NCBI RefSeq assembly: GCF_014204525.1
Contig: NZ_JACHLP010000001.1
Span: 434,001 to 498,000, forward strand
DNA from: Roseateles oligotrophus
Lineage (GTDB): Bacteria; Pseudomonadota; Gammaproteobacteria; Burkholderiales; Burkholderiaceae_C
DNA: 64,000 nucleotides
Direction: 5' to 3'
The notes beneath the pieces are model-generated. The model had not been told where the DNA came from. It searched no databases and saw only the letters and a program-made list of their open reading frames with translations. Both the position numbers and the translations under genes were made by a program. Positions 39,546 to 48,690 of this stretch are shown in pieces (within the stretch, counting starts at the first letter, position 1; the number at the start of each line of letters is the position of its first letter).

Positions 39546-40316
39546 ATGTTGAAAGGCAAGACTGCCATCGTGACCGGATCCACCAGCGGCATCGGACTGG
39601 GCGTTGCCCTGGCCCTGGCCCGCCAGGGGGTGAATATCGTGTTGAACGGTTTCGGCGATGTCGAAGGCCCCAAGGCCGAGGTTGCGGCGCTGGGCGTCAA
39701 GGTTGGCTACCACGGCGCCGATATGAGCAAGCCCGCCGAGATAGCGGCCTTGATGGACTATGCCGAGGCCGAATTCGGCGGCTGCGACATCCTGGTCAAC
39801 AACGCCGGCATCCAGTTCGTGGCGCCGGTGGAGGAGTTCCCGGCCGAACGCTGGGACGCCATCATCGCCATCAACCTCAGCTCGGCCTTCCACACCACCC
39901 GCCTGGCCCTGCCCGGCATGAAGCAGCGCGGCTGGGGCCGCATCATCAATCTGGCCTCGGTGCATGGGCTGGTGGCCTCGGCCAATAAATCGGCCTATGT
40001 GGCGGCCAAGCATGGCCTGGTGGGCTTTACCAAGGCCGTGGCCCTGGAGACGGCCACCAGCCCGGTGACGGTCAATGCCATCTGCCCGGGCTGGGTGCTG
40101 ACGCCGCTGGTGCAAAAACAGGTGGACGCCCGCGCCCTGGCCGAACAGGTGGACGGCGAGGAAGCCAAGCGCCGCCTGCTGGCCGAGAAGCAACCCTCGC
40201 TGCAATTCACCACGCCCGAGCAATTGGGCGAGCTGACGGTCTTCCTCTGCTCAGAGGCCGCCAGCAATGTGCGCGGCCAGGCCTGGAGCCTGGACGGCGG
40301 CTGGACCGCGCAGTAA
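39546..40316 (+). CDS. bdhA: 3-hydroxybutyrate dehydrogenase
   Basis: BdhA oxidises (R)-3-hydroxybutyrate to acetoacetate with NAD, releasing carbon from PHB. The 256-residue SDR has the cofactor motif TGSTSGIGLGVA (about residues 10-21), NNAGIQFVAPVEEFP, catalytic SVHGLVASANKSAYVAAKHGL and the family-typical NAICPGWVLTPLVQKQ. The C-terminus (GQAWSLDGGWTAQ) is also diagnostic. AAAAGGACGC precedes the ATG. It converges with the SIMPL-domain gene, 9 bases apart. Confidence 0.95.
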   Translation: MLKGKTAIVTGSTSGIGLGVALALARQGVNIVLNGFGDVEGPKAEVAALGVKVGYHGADMSKPAEIAALMDYAEAEFGGCDILVNNAGIQFVAPVEEFPAERWDAIIAINLSSAFHTTRLALPGMKQRGWGRIINLASVHGLVASANKSAYVAAKHGLVGFTKAVALETATSPVTVNAICPGWVLTPLVQKQVDARALAEQVDGEEAKRRLLAEKQPSLQFTTPEQLGELTVFLCSEAASNVRGQAWSLDGGWTAQ

Positions 40317-40325
40317 TCTGCCAGT

Positions 40326-41084
40326 TCAACGCACCGTCATCACCACGGTGCCGCTGACATTCACCGTCACGCTGGCCTTGCCGGCCTCGGTCGGCAAGGC
40401 CTCATCGGCCGAGGCCGCCATGGCCTTGAAGCGCATCTGCGGGGCGGCCATGGGCATGGGGCCGGAGTCCTGGGTGTTCACATTCACCTCGCCGATGCTG
40501 TAGCCGCCGTAACCGAACTGCTGGGCGTAGTCGGCCGCGCGCGCCTTGAAGTTGGCGATGGCCTGCTTGACCACATCGCCCTCCACCTTCTGGCGCTGCT
40601 CCTTGGACAAGCTATAGCTCACCCGTGAGATATTCATGCTGCTGATGCGGCCGCTCAGTTGGGCGATGCCGGCGGCGTCCTTGCCCTCGACCAGCAGCTC
40701 GGCCGTGCCCTGCCAGCCATTGATGCCACCCTTGGGCGCATAGCGCGGGTAGAGCGAGAAATTGCCGGTCTGCACCTCGATCTGGCCCGGCTTGGCGGCC
40801 TTGCGGGCCTCGGCCAGGGCGGCGTCCAGGGCTTGTTTCAAGGCCGTCTGCACGGCGGCGGCATCCGTGCCTTCCTTGGTGGTGGCGAAGCTCACGCCCA
40901 GCACATCACGCGTCACTTCGACGCTGGCCGAGGCGCTCAGATTCAGGCGATCACGCGGCAGATTGTCCTGATTCTGGCCGGCCGGGGCGGCCACGGCCAA
41001 GCCGGCGGCCGTGGCCGCGCTCATCAGCACCAGCAGGCTGCGCAGGGTCTTGTTCTTGCTGAGGCTTCTATCGGTCTTGTGCAT
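40326..41084 (-). CDS. SIMPL (DUF541) domain periplasmic protein
   Basis: A 252-residue protein with a signal peptide (LRSLLVLMSAATAAGLAVAAPAG). The SIMPL/DUF541 domain fills the rest: LNLSASASVEVTRDVLGVSF, IEVQTGNFSLYPRYAPKGGINGWQGTAELLVEG and the ending ASVTVNVSGTVVMTV. Family members, such as BP26 of Brucella and E. coli YggE, form periplasmic assemblies linked to envelope stress, but the mechanism is unclear. GGAGAAGCAGAT precedes the ATG. It is divergent from the ompR-like gene. Confidence 0.9.
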   Translation of the reverse strand: MHKTDRSLSKNKTLRSLLVLMSAATAAGLAVAAPAGQNQDNLPRDRLNLSASASVEVTRDVLGVSFATTKEGTDAAAVQTALKQALDAALAEARKAAKPGQIEVQTGNFSLYPRYAPKGGINGWQGTAELLVEGKDAAGIAQLSGRISSMNISRVSYSLSKEQRQKVEGDVVKQAIANFKARAADYAQQFGYGGYSIGEVNVNTQDSGPMPMAAPQMRFKAMAASADEALPTEAGKASVTVNVSGTVVMTVR

Positions 41085-41241
41085 ATCTGCTTCTCCTTCG
41101 TCATGAGACTCGGTTCTTGGGCCCGCGATCCGGGTTGGATGTTCAAGGCCCTCAGCTTAAGCGCGGGCGGGCCGAAAACGTTGACTTTGCCAAGCGCGCT
41201 CGACCCAGTCCCCGCACAAGGCACACAGAGCTCACACAATT

Positions 41242-41257
41242 GTTACGGGCCTGTAAC
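41242..41257. promoter_or_regulatory. Near-perfect 16-bp palindrome GTTACGGGCCTGTAAC
   Basis: It lies 83 bases before the ompR-like start and between the divergent SIMPL gene and the two-component operon. Fourteen of sixteen positions are symmetric. GTTAC/GTAAC half-sites resemble those bound by OmpR/PhoP-type regulators, so autoregulation is possible (inference). Confidence 0.45.
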
Positions 41258-41339
41258 GGCGGGGCCGGCACATGCCAAATCGACCGAAATCGCTCCACAA
41301 TGCCGCTGTTACAAATTCAAGAAGTCCTTTTCAAACGCC

Positions 41340-42080
41340 ATGAACAGCCCCAGCAGTACACGTGCCAATCGCATCCTGGTTGTCGACGACGATGCCCGCA
41401 TCCGTGACCTTCTGCGCCGCTATCTGACGCAGGAAGGCTTTGAGGTGCTGCTGGCCGAAGACGGCCGCGCCCTCAACCGCCAGCTGACCCGCGAGACGGT
41501 GGACCTGATCGTGCTCGACCTGATGCTGCCCGGCGAAGACGGTCTGACCCTGTGCCGCCGCCTGCGCGCCGGCAACGACAACACCCCCATCATCATGCTG
41601 ACCGCCAAGGTCGAGGACGTGGACCGCATCGTCGGCCTGGAAGTGGGTGCGGACGACTACCTCGCCAAGCCCTTCAACCCACGCGAGCTGCTGGCCCGCA
41701 TCAACGCCGTGCTGCGCCGCCGCCCGGCGCTGGAGGCGCCCGGCGCCCCCTCGCTGGAGCCAATGACCGTCAGCTTCGGCCCCTTCGAGTTCGATCTGGC
41801 CCTGCGCCGCCTGTCCAAGGACGGCGAGCCCCTGCCCCTGACCACCGGCGAGTTCTCCATGCTCAAGGCCCTGGTGCGCCACCCCCGCCAGCCGCTGTCG
41901 CGCGACAAACTGGCCCAGCTGGCCCGCGGCCGCGAGTTCGAGCCCTTTGACCGCAGCCTGGACGTGCAGGTCTCGCGCCTGCGCAAGCTGCTGGAGACCG
42001 ACCCGACCCAGCCGCGCTATATCCAGACCGTCTGGGGTGTGGGTTATGTGTTTGTGCCGGATGAGGCAAGCCAGGCCTGA
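41340..42080 (+). CDS. ompR: OmpR-family response regulator
   Basis: A 246-residue regulator with a receiver domain (acidic pair at Asp16-17, phospho-acceptor Asp60 in LIVLDLMLPGEDG, Lys110 in YLAKPF). A winged-helix DNA-binding domain follows (LTTGEFSMLKALVRHPRQPLSRDKL, then RSLDVQVSRLRKLLE and TVWGVGYVF). The order REFEPFDRSLDVQVSRLR matches OmpR rather than PhoB. It overlaps the histidine-kinase start by one base (TGATG), the classic ompR-envZ arrangement. The target genes are not shown here. Confidence 0.93.
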   Translation: MNSPSSTRANRILVVDDDARIRDLLRRYLTQEGFEVLLAEDGRALNRQLTRETVDLIVLDLMLPGEDGLTLCRRLRAGNDNTPIIMLTAKVEDVDRIVGLEVGADDYLAKPFNPRELLARINAVLRRRPALEAPGAPSLEPMTVSFGPFEFDLALRRLSKDGEPLPLTTGEFSMLKALVRHPRQPLSRDKLAQLARGREFEPFDRSLDVQVSRLRKLLETDPTQPRYIQTVWGVGYVFVPDEASQA

Positions 42081-43435
42081 TGCCCCGGCCACAAGCGCGC
42101 GTGCTTTCCGACCTCGCCAAGCCCAGGCTGGCGCTCACTCTCTTCTGGCGCACCTTCGCCCTGCTGGCCCTGCTGCTATCGGGCGGGGTACTGGCCTGGC
42201 AGCAGACCTTCAAGGTGCTGGAGGCCGAGCCGCGCGCGCTGGAATCGGCCCAGCAGTTGGCCGGCCTGGTCAATCTGAGCCGGGTGGCCCTGGCCAATAC
42301 CGACAGCATCAACCGCGTCGCCATGCTCTCCACCCTGGCGCGCAGCGATGCGGTGCAGGTGCGGGTGGCCGAGCAGAGCGACCGCTGGCAGGCTTACGAC
42401 GCCAACACCTTTGCCAAACGCCTGGCCGCCGAGCTGCGCGAGCGCCTGGGGCCAGGCACCGTGGTGGCCCGCAGCGTCAACCAGGAGCCGGGCCTGTGGG
42501 TGCGCTTCAGCATCGGCGAGGACGCCTACTGGCTGCAAACCAGCGCCGCGCCCCTGTCCGTCAGCCTGTCCGGCAACGCCTGGTGGCTGGGCATTGCCCT
42601 GATCGCCACGGCCCTGGGTTCGGCCCTGATCACCCGCCTGATCAACCAGCCCCTGCGCGAGCTGAGCTTTGCCGCCCACCGCATCCGCGAGGGCGAGTAC
42701 GACTCGCGCCTGGATGAGAGCACCCGCACCAGCGAGATCCGCGAGGTGAATATGGGCTTCAACCGCATGGCCAGGGAACTGGCCAAGATGGAGGACGACC
42801 GCGCCGTCATGCTGGCCGGCATCTCGCACGATCTGCGCACCCCGCTGGCGCGGCTGCGCCTGGAGGCCGAGATGAGCGTGGCCGACGAGCAGGCCCGCCA
42901 GTTCATGGCCCAGGACATCGCCCAGCTGGACGCCATCATCAATAAATTCATGGACTACGCCCGGCCCTCGGAGGTGCAGCTCAAGCCCATCGCCCTGGCC
43001 GAGCTGGCCGAACGCGAGGCCCTGGGGTTCCGCAAGCCGGAGGAGATCCGCATCCTGGTGCGCTTACCGGCCGAGTTACGTGTCTGGGCCGACGAGACCG
43101 AGCTGGCCCGCGTGCTGCTCAATCTGTTCGAGAACGCCCGCCGCTACGGCCACGCGCCGGGCGAGGCCAGCCTGGTCATCGTCAGCCACCGCAGCACCGG
43201 GCCCTGGGTGGACCTGCTGGTGCGCGATTTCGGCCCCGGCGTGCCGGCCGACAAAATGGATCGCCTGACCACGCCCTTCTTCCGCGGCGACAGCGCCCGC
43301 ACCGCCGCCACCGGCGCCGGCCTGGGCCTGGCCATCGTGGAGAAATCGGTGCAGCGCCTGGGCGGCCAGCTGCAGATCAGCAATGCCCGCGGCGGCGGCC
43401 TGCAGACCATCATCCGCCTGCAGAAAGCGCAGTGA
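42080..43435 (+). CDS. envZ: EnvZ-like sensor histidine kinase
   Basis: A 451-residue inner-membrane kinase. Two membrane helices (about residues 20-40 and 167-185) flank a 125-residue periplasmic sensor. A HAMP linker (LINQPLRELSFAAHRIREGEYDSRL) follows, then the phospho-His250 in GISHDLRTPLARLRLE. The ATPase has N-box LLNLFENARRYG and G-boxes RDFGPGVP and GAGLGLAIVEK. The periplasmic part lacks a recognisable ligand fold. It is translationally coupled to the ompR-like gene. Confidence 0.93.
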   Translation: MPRPQARVLSDLAKPRLALTLFWRTFALLALLLSGGVLAWQQTFKVLEAEPRALESAQQLAGLVNLSRVALANTDSINRVAMLSTLARSDAVQVRVAEQSDRWQAYDANTFAKRLAAELRERLGPGTVVARSVNQEPGLWVRFSIGEDAYWLQTSAAPLSVSLSGNAWWLGIALIATALGSALITRLINQPLRELSFAAHRIREGEYDSRLDESTRTSEIREVNMGFNRMARELAKMEDDRAVMLAGISHDLRTPLARLRLEAEMSVADEQARQFMAQDIAQLDAIINKFMDYARPSEVQLKPIALAELAEREALGFRKPEEIRILVRLPAELRVWADETELARVLLNLFENARRYGHAPGEASLVIVSHRSTGPWVDLLVRDFGPGVPADKMDRLTTPFFRGDSARTAATGAGLGLAIVEKSVQRLGGQLQISNARGGGLQTIIRLQKAQ

Positions 43436-43462
43436 GCCTGCGTCGGCGAAAGCTGGGGGGGG

Positions 43463-44002
43463 TCAGGTCTTGCCAGCGCAGAGCAGGCAGACGGCCCGCG
43501 CCTCGATGGCCTTGCCCTCGCCCACCGGGCCCATCTTCTCGGCCGTCTTGGCCTTCACATTGACCTGCTCGGGCGCCAGGCCCAGCACCGCGGCCAGGCG
43601 CTCCCGCATGGCCAGGATATGGGGCGCCATCTTGGGCGCCTGGGCAACGATGGTGCTGTCGATATTGACGACCCGCCAGCCCGCCTCCCCCACCTTGCGA
43701 TAGGCCTCGGCCAGCAAGACCATGGAGTCCGCGCCCTTGAACTGGGCGGCGGTGTCGGGAAACAGCTTGCCGATATCACCCAGGCAAGCCGCACCCAGCA
43801 AGGCATCGGTGATGGCATGGGCCAGCGCATCGGCATCCGAATGCCCCAGCAAGCCGTGGCTGTGCGGAATGGTCACCCCGCCCAGCACAAGGGGTCGGCC
43901 CTCGACCAGGGCATGGGTGTCCCAGCCCTCGCCAATCCGCAAGGCAGGCAGGGCAGGCTGAGAAGAGAGGGAGGGCGATGGGGCGGTAGTGGCGGAAGTC
44001 AT
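43463..44002 (-). CDS. ispF: 2-C-methyl-D-erythritol 2,4-cyclodiphosphate synthase
   Basis: IspF forms the cyclic diphosphate in the MEP isoprenoid pathway. The 179-residue protein has metal-binding Asp28/His30 ([15 protein letters not shown]), His54 ([21 protein letters not shown]), the substrate loop [19 protein letters not shown] and [21 protein letters not shown]. About 20 low-complexity residues precede the usual start; GTG or an internal start is possible. It is separated from ispD by about 8.4 kb, though the two are usually neighbours. Confidence 0.95.
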   Translation of the reverse strand: MTSATTAPSPSLSSQPALPALRIGEGWDTHALVEGRPLVLGGVTIPHSHGLLGHSDADALAHAITDALLGAACLGDIGKLFPDTAAQFKGADSMVLLAEAYRKVGEAGWRVVNIDSTIVAQAPKMAPHILAMRERLAAVLGLAPEQVNVKAKTAEKMGPVGEGKAIEARAVCLLCAGKT

Positions 44003-44128
44003 GGGCGCAAATCAATGAAGGCGGCTGAGGCACTTCGGGCGGAAGAATCGGGGGCTGGCAGCTTAGCGCATCCGCAAAAAAAGCGAGCTTTGTACGCTAT
44101 CGTCACGGCCTCCCATCATGCCACCACC

Positions 44129-46420
44129 ATGCGCCTCCAAGCCCAGCCCGCCCCCATGCCTTGCCCGCGCGCCCCTGCCCGCCTCATGCCTCGCCTGCTG
44201 GCCCTGGGCCTGTTTTTTTTGCTGAGCAGGCCAGCACTCGCGCAGACGACGCTAGCACTGCCCAGCAGCACCCAGGCCGCAGAACAGACCGCAAGCGTCA
44301 AACCCCGCCCCCGCATCGCCCTCGTACTCTCGGGCGGTGGCGCGCGCGGCCTGGCGCATATCGGGGTGCTGCGGGTCTTGCAGGAGCTGCGCGTGCCGGT
44401 GGACATGGTGGTGGGCACCAGCATGGGCGCCCTGGTGGGCGGCGCCTTCGCCTCGGGCCGCAGCGTGGACGAGTTGGAGGCTTTTGTGAACAGCGCCGAC
44501 TGGACGGCCATCCTGGCCGACCGCCCGCCGCGCCAGGAGCTGAGCTACCGCCGCCGCGAGGACGATCAGTTGCTGCCATCCCGCATCGAGGTGGGCTTGG
44601 GTCTAGGCGATGTCAGCCTGCCGCCGGCCGCGGCTGGCAATAGCGGCCTGGAGTTCGCGCTGGAACGCTTGATCGCCAGCCAGTACGCCGACCTGAGCAC
44701 CGGCCAGCTGCCCCTGCCCTTTCGCGCCATCGCCACCGATTTGCTGACCGGCGAGCTGGCCGATCTGGACGACAGCCCGCTGTTCCTGGCCATGCGCGCC
44801 TCCATGGCCATCCCCGGTTTTTTCTCGCCGGTGCGGGTCAAGGGCCGGCTGATGGTGGATGGCGGCCTGGTGCGCAATATGGGCGTGGAGAGCGCCCGCG
44901 CCATGGGGGCCGACCTCATCATCGCCGTCGATGTGGGCACGCCGCTGGCCGAGGAGAAGGAGCTGGGCAGCGCCCTGGGCGTGAGCCGCCAGATGCTGTC
45001 CATCCTGACCACGCAAAACGTGGCCCGCTCCATCCGCACGCTCAGGCCCGAGGACGTGCTGATCGACCCCGACCTCGGCAATCTGAGCTTTCTCGACTTC
45101 GGCCGCCGCGACGAGGCCGTGGCCACCGGCCAGCGTGCGGCCCGCGCAGCGCATGAACGCCTCAGCCAGTTCGCGCTCTCGGCCCAGGAATACGCCTTGC
45201 ATGAGCAGCGGCGCCAGCGTCCGCCCGCGCTCGCGCCCCAGGCCCTGCCCCTGGCCTCGCTGGACATCGAGGGCGCCAAGCTGACCAATCCCGAGGTGCT
45301 GAAAAAAGAAATAGACCTGCTTGTCGGCCAGCCCGCCAGCCAGGCCCAGATCAATGCCGCGACCAGCCAGCTCTACGGCCGCGGCGACTTCGACCGCCTG
45401 GACACCCAGGTGCTGGACCGCGACGGCGAGCGCCATGTCACCATCCACGTCAGCGAGGCCGACTGGGCGCGCAGCCGCCTGCGCCTGGGCTTGGAGCTGA
45501 GCAGCAATTTCGCCGACGACAACAGCTTCAAGGTCGTGGCCCTGCACAAGCTCAGCTGGATCAATCGCTGGGGCGCCGAGCTGCGCAGCCAGGCCAGCAT
45601 TGGCAGCCAGCGCAAGCTGGGCAGCAGCTTCTACCAGCCCCTGGGCGCCGGCTCGCCCTGGTATGTGGAGCCGGGCATCAGCTTCAACGGTGAACCCTGG
45701 GACTATTACGTCAACGGCAAGCGCCTGGCCCGCTACAACACCCGACTGACCCTGGCCAGCTTCGCGCTGGGGCGCCGCCTGGGCAACTGGGGGGACGTGC
45801 AGCTGGGCTATAACCGCTTCAAGGGCGAGGCCGTCGTGCAAATCCCCGAGCAAGCCAGCAACGGACCGCACGAACAAAGCGGCAGTCAAAGCCTGCTGCG
45901 GCTGCGCGCCGACACGCTGGACTCAATCGCCTTTCCAACCCGCGGCTATCTGCTGGACCTCAGCACCACCCGCACCCAGATCTACAGCAGCGGACAGACC
46001 AGCAACGATGTGTCCTTCTCCGGCCTCGCGGCCTACCGGGCAGGGGACTGGGCCGGCCATGGCTTGGCCGAGTTCTCGCACGCCAGCTTCGGTTCAGCCA
46101 CCTCGCTGGGCGGTTTCCTGCGCCTGTCAGGCAGCCCCAAGAGCTCGCTGAGCGACCAGAATGTGGGCCTGCTGCGCCTGGTAACGGCCAAACGCATCGG
46201 CACCATGCCCGTGGGCCTGGGCGAGACGGTGCGCGGCGGCTTCTCGCTGGAATTGGGCGGTGCCGTCCCCAATGGCCAGCGCCTGCAGCCCAGCGACCTC
46301 AAGCTGGCCGGCAGCCTCTTCATCGCGGTGGACACCCGCCTGGGCCCCTTCTACCTCGCCGCCGGCTCCACCCGGGGCGCGGACAGCGCACTGTATTTAT
46401 TCCTGGGACCGAGTTGGTAA
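44129..46420 (+). CDS. Patatin-like phospholipase with C-terminal beta-barrel (PlpD-like, type Vd autotransporter)
   Basis: A protein of 763 residues. A signal-like segment (LLALGLFFLLSRPALAQ) is followed by the patatin domain: oxyanion loop SGGGARG (69-74), nucleophile Ser98 in GTSMG, and Asp244 in VDGGL. A POTRA-like region (about 375-450, LASLDIEGAKLTNPEVLKKEIDLL) leads to a 16-strand-type Omp85 barrel ending LYLFLGPSW. P. aeruginosa PlpD secretes its lipase this way. The ATG at 44129 has no clear ribosome site; one at 44186 is closer to the signal peptide. Confidence 0.9.
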   Translation: MRLQAQPAPMPCPRAPARLMPRLLALGLFFLLSRPALAQTTLALPSSTQAAEQTASVKPRPRIALVLSGGGARGLAHIGVLRVLQELRVPVDMVVGTSMGALVGGAFASGRSVDELEAFVNSADWTAILADRPPRQELSYRRREDDQLLPSRIEVGLGLGDVSLPPAAAGNSGLEFALERLIASQYADLSTGQLPLPFRAIATDLLTGELADLDDSPLFLAMRASMAIPGFFSPVRVKGRLMVDGGLVRNMGVESARAMGADLIIAVDVGTPLAEEKELGSALGVSRQMLSILTTQNVARSIRTLRPEDVLIDPDLGNLSFLDFGRRDEAVATGQRAARAAHERLSQFALSAQEYALHEQRRQRPPALAPQALPLASLDIEGAKLTNPEVLKKEIDLLVGQPASQAQINAATSQLYGRGDFDRLDTQVLDRDGERHVTIHVSEADWARSRLRLGLELSSNFADDNSFKVVALHKLSWINRWGAELRSQASIGSQRKLGSSFYQPLGAGSPWYVEPGISFNGEPWDYYVNGKRLARYNTRLTLASFALGRRLGNWGDVQLGYNRFKGEAVVQIPEQASNGPHEQSGSQSLLRLRADTLDSIAFPTRGYLLDLSTTRTQIYSSGQTSNDVSFSGLAAYRAGDWAGHGLAEFSHASFGSATSLGGFLRLSGSPKSSLSDQNVGLLRLVTAKRIGTMPVGLGETVRGGFSLELGGAVPNGQRLQPSDLKLAGSLFIAVDTRLGPFYLAAGSTRGADSALYLFLGPSW

Positions 46421-46427
46421 AGGGCGC

Positions 46428-47165
46428 TCAGGCCTTTCTCCGCATCGCCGTCAGCTGCCTGAACTCCCAGGAGCGGAAGCCCAGCATCAAGGTGTAGCCA
46501 TCGCGATCTTTCAGCGGCAGGCGCTGGTCGTCCTGGTGCAGGCGGGCCAGCTCACCCGCGAGTTGGCGGATCTTGTGGACCAACTCCATGGCGCTCGCGT
46601 CGGACAGGCGGGCGTGCACACACAGCAAAGATTCACCCTGGCCATCGAATCGTCCGGCGAAGTAATCATCCACCACAGCGCGGCGGAAAAAATGCTGCAC
46701 CGGGCCATCCGGCAGCCAGCGGAAGGCCAAGGACACGCGCATGCGGTAGCGGTTGCCGGGCTTGAGTTCGATCAGGGCCAGGCGATCCAGCTTGACCAGA
46801 TAGCCGATGCACTCGGTCTCGCTGATCTCATAGGTCTCGACGATCTGCTCCATGGTCCAGTGGCCCAGGCAGCTGATCGCCACCAGCAGGAGCTTGGGAT
46901 CGCTGACCAGGCTTTTCTCCTGCTCCAGCGTCAGCGTGTCGGCATGCGGCGTGGCATCGGCCGCCTGACGCAGCACGTCGTCCATGGCCACGCCCACGGC
47001 CTTGCAGATCTGCGCCATGCGGGTCAGCGACATATCGCCCTGCGAGAACATGCGCTTGATGCTGGACTCGCTCAGGCCCAGCTTGTCGCCCAGGCCTTTA
47101 TAGGTCAGGCCGGCCACACGCATCTCCGAGCGCAGCACCTGCAGCAGCACTTCAGGGGTGCTCAT
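46428..47165 (-). CDS. HTH (Cro/C1-like) transcriptional regulator with C-terminal ligand-type domain
   Basis: A 245-residue protein. The N-terminal helix-turn-helix (MRVAGLTYKGLGDKLGLSESSIKRMF, residues about 15-40) resembles the XRE family. A helical middle (CLGHWTMEQIVETYEISETECIGYLVKLDRLALIEL) looks like a second winged helix, and the rest is not recognised. GAGGAG lies nine bases before ATG 47165; a TTG at 47171 is in frame. It converges with the patatin gene and diverges from the outer-membrane barrel gene, which it may regulate (inference). Confidence 0.78.
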   Translation of the reverse strand: MSTPEVLLQVLRSEMRVAGLTYKGLGDKLGLSESSIKRMFSQGDMSLTRMAQICKAVGVAMDDVLRQAADATPHADTLTLEQEKSLVSDPKLLLVAISCLGHWTMEQIVETYEISETECIGYLVKLDRLALIELKPGNRYRMRVSLAFRWLPDGPVQHFFRRAVVDDYFAGRFDGQGESLLCVHARLSDASAMELVHKIRQLAGELARLHQDDQRLPLKDRDGYTLMLGFRSWEFRQLTAMRRKA

Positions 47166-47372
47166 ATCCAAACTCTCCTCTTAGACGGTTTCGCCTCCAG
47201 GCGCGGCCCGGAGTAGCGCTTCACGCTACCAATCGAAGCGCATTGTGCTGCCTTGCATGAAGCCGTGGCGTCATTCGGGCAAAGCCTCAACACTGGCGTT
47301 GCGGCATGTCGAACAAGAGCGCTGGCAAGCCTCGTCGCGACGCGCCCTTCATCATCACTTCAGGAGTCGGCA

Positions 47373-47999
47373 ATGCCGAAAGTCATCAAAGCCATCCAAT
47401 CCCACCAAGGCCTGAGCGCCATCGCCCTGACCGGCCTGGCCCTGGCCATAGGCGCGGCCCTGCCCACGCAGGCCCATGCCCAAAGCAAGAATCAAGAAAC
47501 GCCGTATATCGGCGCCAATATCGGCCTCTACAACAAGTACGCGATGGACTGCAAAGGCGGCGTGGCCTGCGATCTGACGGCACGCGCCGGTGGCAAGGTC
47601 TTCATCGGCCAGCAGTTCGAATACCTGGGCGGCCTGGGCCTGGAGGCCATGGCCTACGGCATCAGCAGCGGCCAGGGCACGGTCAAGCGCGGCAGCGGCG
47701 AAGAAGCCGGCTGGGTCAAGCAGGCCGGCCTGGGCGTCTATGCCGTGCTGCCCCTGAGTTATGGCGACTTCAGCTTCAAGGGCAAGCTGGGCGCCGGCTA
47801 TGCGCAGGGCAAGGCCAGCTACGCGGCCGGTGGCAGCGACTCCAAATGGAGCTTCCAGGGCATCTACGGCCTGGGTGTGAGCTACGCCATCAACAAGCAG
47901 ATCTCCCTCAATCTGGACTATGACAATGTGGGCGCCAAGTACGGCGCCGGCAGCACCCGGGTCGGCATGTTCTCGACCGGCCTGAGCTACCGCTTCTAA
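47373..47999 (+). CDS. Small outer-membrane beta-barrel protein
   Basis: A protein of 208 residues with a signal peptide (LTGLALAIGAALPTQAHAQ). Alternating polar/hydrophobic strands follow (TPYIGANIGLYN, GGLGLEAMAYGISS, FSFKGKLGAGYAQG), and the C-terminus is FSTGLSYRF with the terminal Phe recognised by BAM. It resembles the OmpA-like/OmpW eight-strand porin-like family. Two Cys (DCKGGVACD) in an outer loop may pair. CAGGAG before the ATG supports the start. It lies upstream of the ECF module, 73 bases away. Confidence 0.82.
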   Translation: MPKVIKAIQSHQGLSAIALTGLALAIGAALPTQAHAQSKNQETPYIGANIGLYNKYAMDCKGGVACDLTARAGGKVFIGQQFEYLGGLGLEAMAYGISSGQGTVKRGSGEEAGWVKQAGLGVYAVLPLSYGDFSFKGKLGAGYAQGKASYAAGGSDSKWSFQGIYGLGVSYAINKQISLNLDYDNVGAKYGAGSTRVGMFSTGLSYRF

Positions 48000-48072
48000 A
48001 CTCCGCGCCGCCCCCACCCACCCTGTCAACCAAGGGGGCGGCAAAGTCGCCATCCTTGGCTACCATCGGGCC

Positions 48073-48630
48073 ATGGAAGAGGACTTGACGGCCTTGATAC
48101 AGCGCGTGCGCGAGGGCGATGCCCAGGCGCGCTCCGATCTCTTCGGCAGCGCCTATGCCGATCTGCGCCAGCTGGCGCGAGCCCGCCTGCGCGACGGGGG
48201 CCGGCACGAGGGCTTCAGCACCACCGCCCTGGTGCACGAGTCCTATCTGCGCTTTCTGCGAGCCGGCGACTTGCGCGCGGTGGACCGCCGGGCCTTCTTC
48301 GCCTACGCCTCGCAGGTGATGCGTTCCGTCATCGTCGATCTGGTGCGCGAACAACACGCCCAGCGCCGCGGCGGCGCTGTCCAGCACGAGACCCTGGACA
48401 GCCAGTTAGGCCTGCCTGCGGCCCAAGGCGAGAGCGAGATCTTGCAGGTGCACGAGGCCCTGGCCGCCCTGGCCAGCAGCGAGCCCCGCCTGGCCCAGGT
48501 GGTGGAGATGCGCTACTTTGGCGGCTACGAAGAGAGCGAAATTGCCCAGGCCCTGGATCTGCATGTGCGCACCGTGCGCCGCGACTGGGAAAAAGCCCGG
48601 CTGCTGCTGATCGCCCTGATGCAGGGCTGA
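48073..48630 (+). CDS. ECF-type RNA polymerase sigma factor (Sigma70_ECF group)
   Basis: A 185-residue sigma factor with region 2 (GDAQARSDLFGSAYADLRQLARARLR, then STTALVHESYLRFL, FFAYASQVMRSVIVDLVRE) and region 4 (RLAQVVEMRYFGGYEESEIAQALDLHVRTVRRDWEKAR). The pattern fits the group often encoded with Ser/Thr kinases (PF07638/TIGR02999-like, from memory). No anti-sigma factor is nearby. A PEP-CTERM gene (60 bases on) and a Ser/Thr kinase overlapping it follow on the same strand, so the kinase may control the sigma factor by phosphorylation (inference). Confidence 0.92.
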   Translation: MEEDLTALIQRVREGDAQARSDLFGSAYADLRQLARARLRDGGRHEGFSTTALVHESYLRFLRAGDLRAVDRRAFFAYASQVMRSVIVDLVREQHAQRRGGAVQHETLDSQLGLPAAQGESEILQVHEALAALASSEPRLAQVVEMRYFGGYEESEIAQALDLHVRTVRRDWEKARLLLIALMQG

Positions 48631-48690
48631 GCCAGGCCCTGTCCTGTCCGGGCCATGGATTGCGTCTTTCCCTGTACAAGGAGATTCGCC

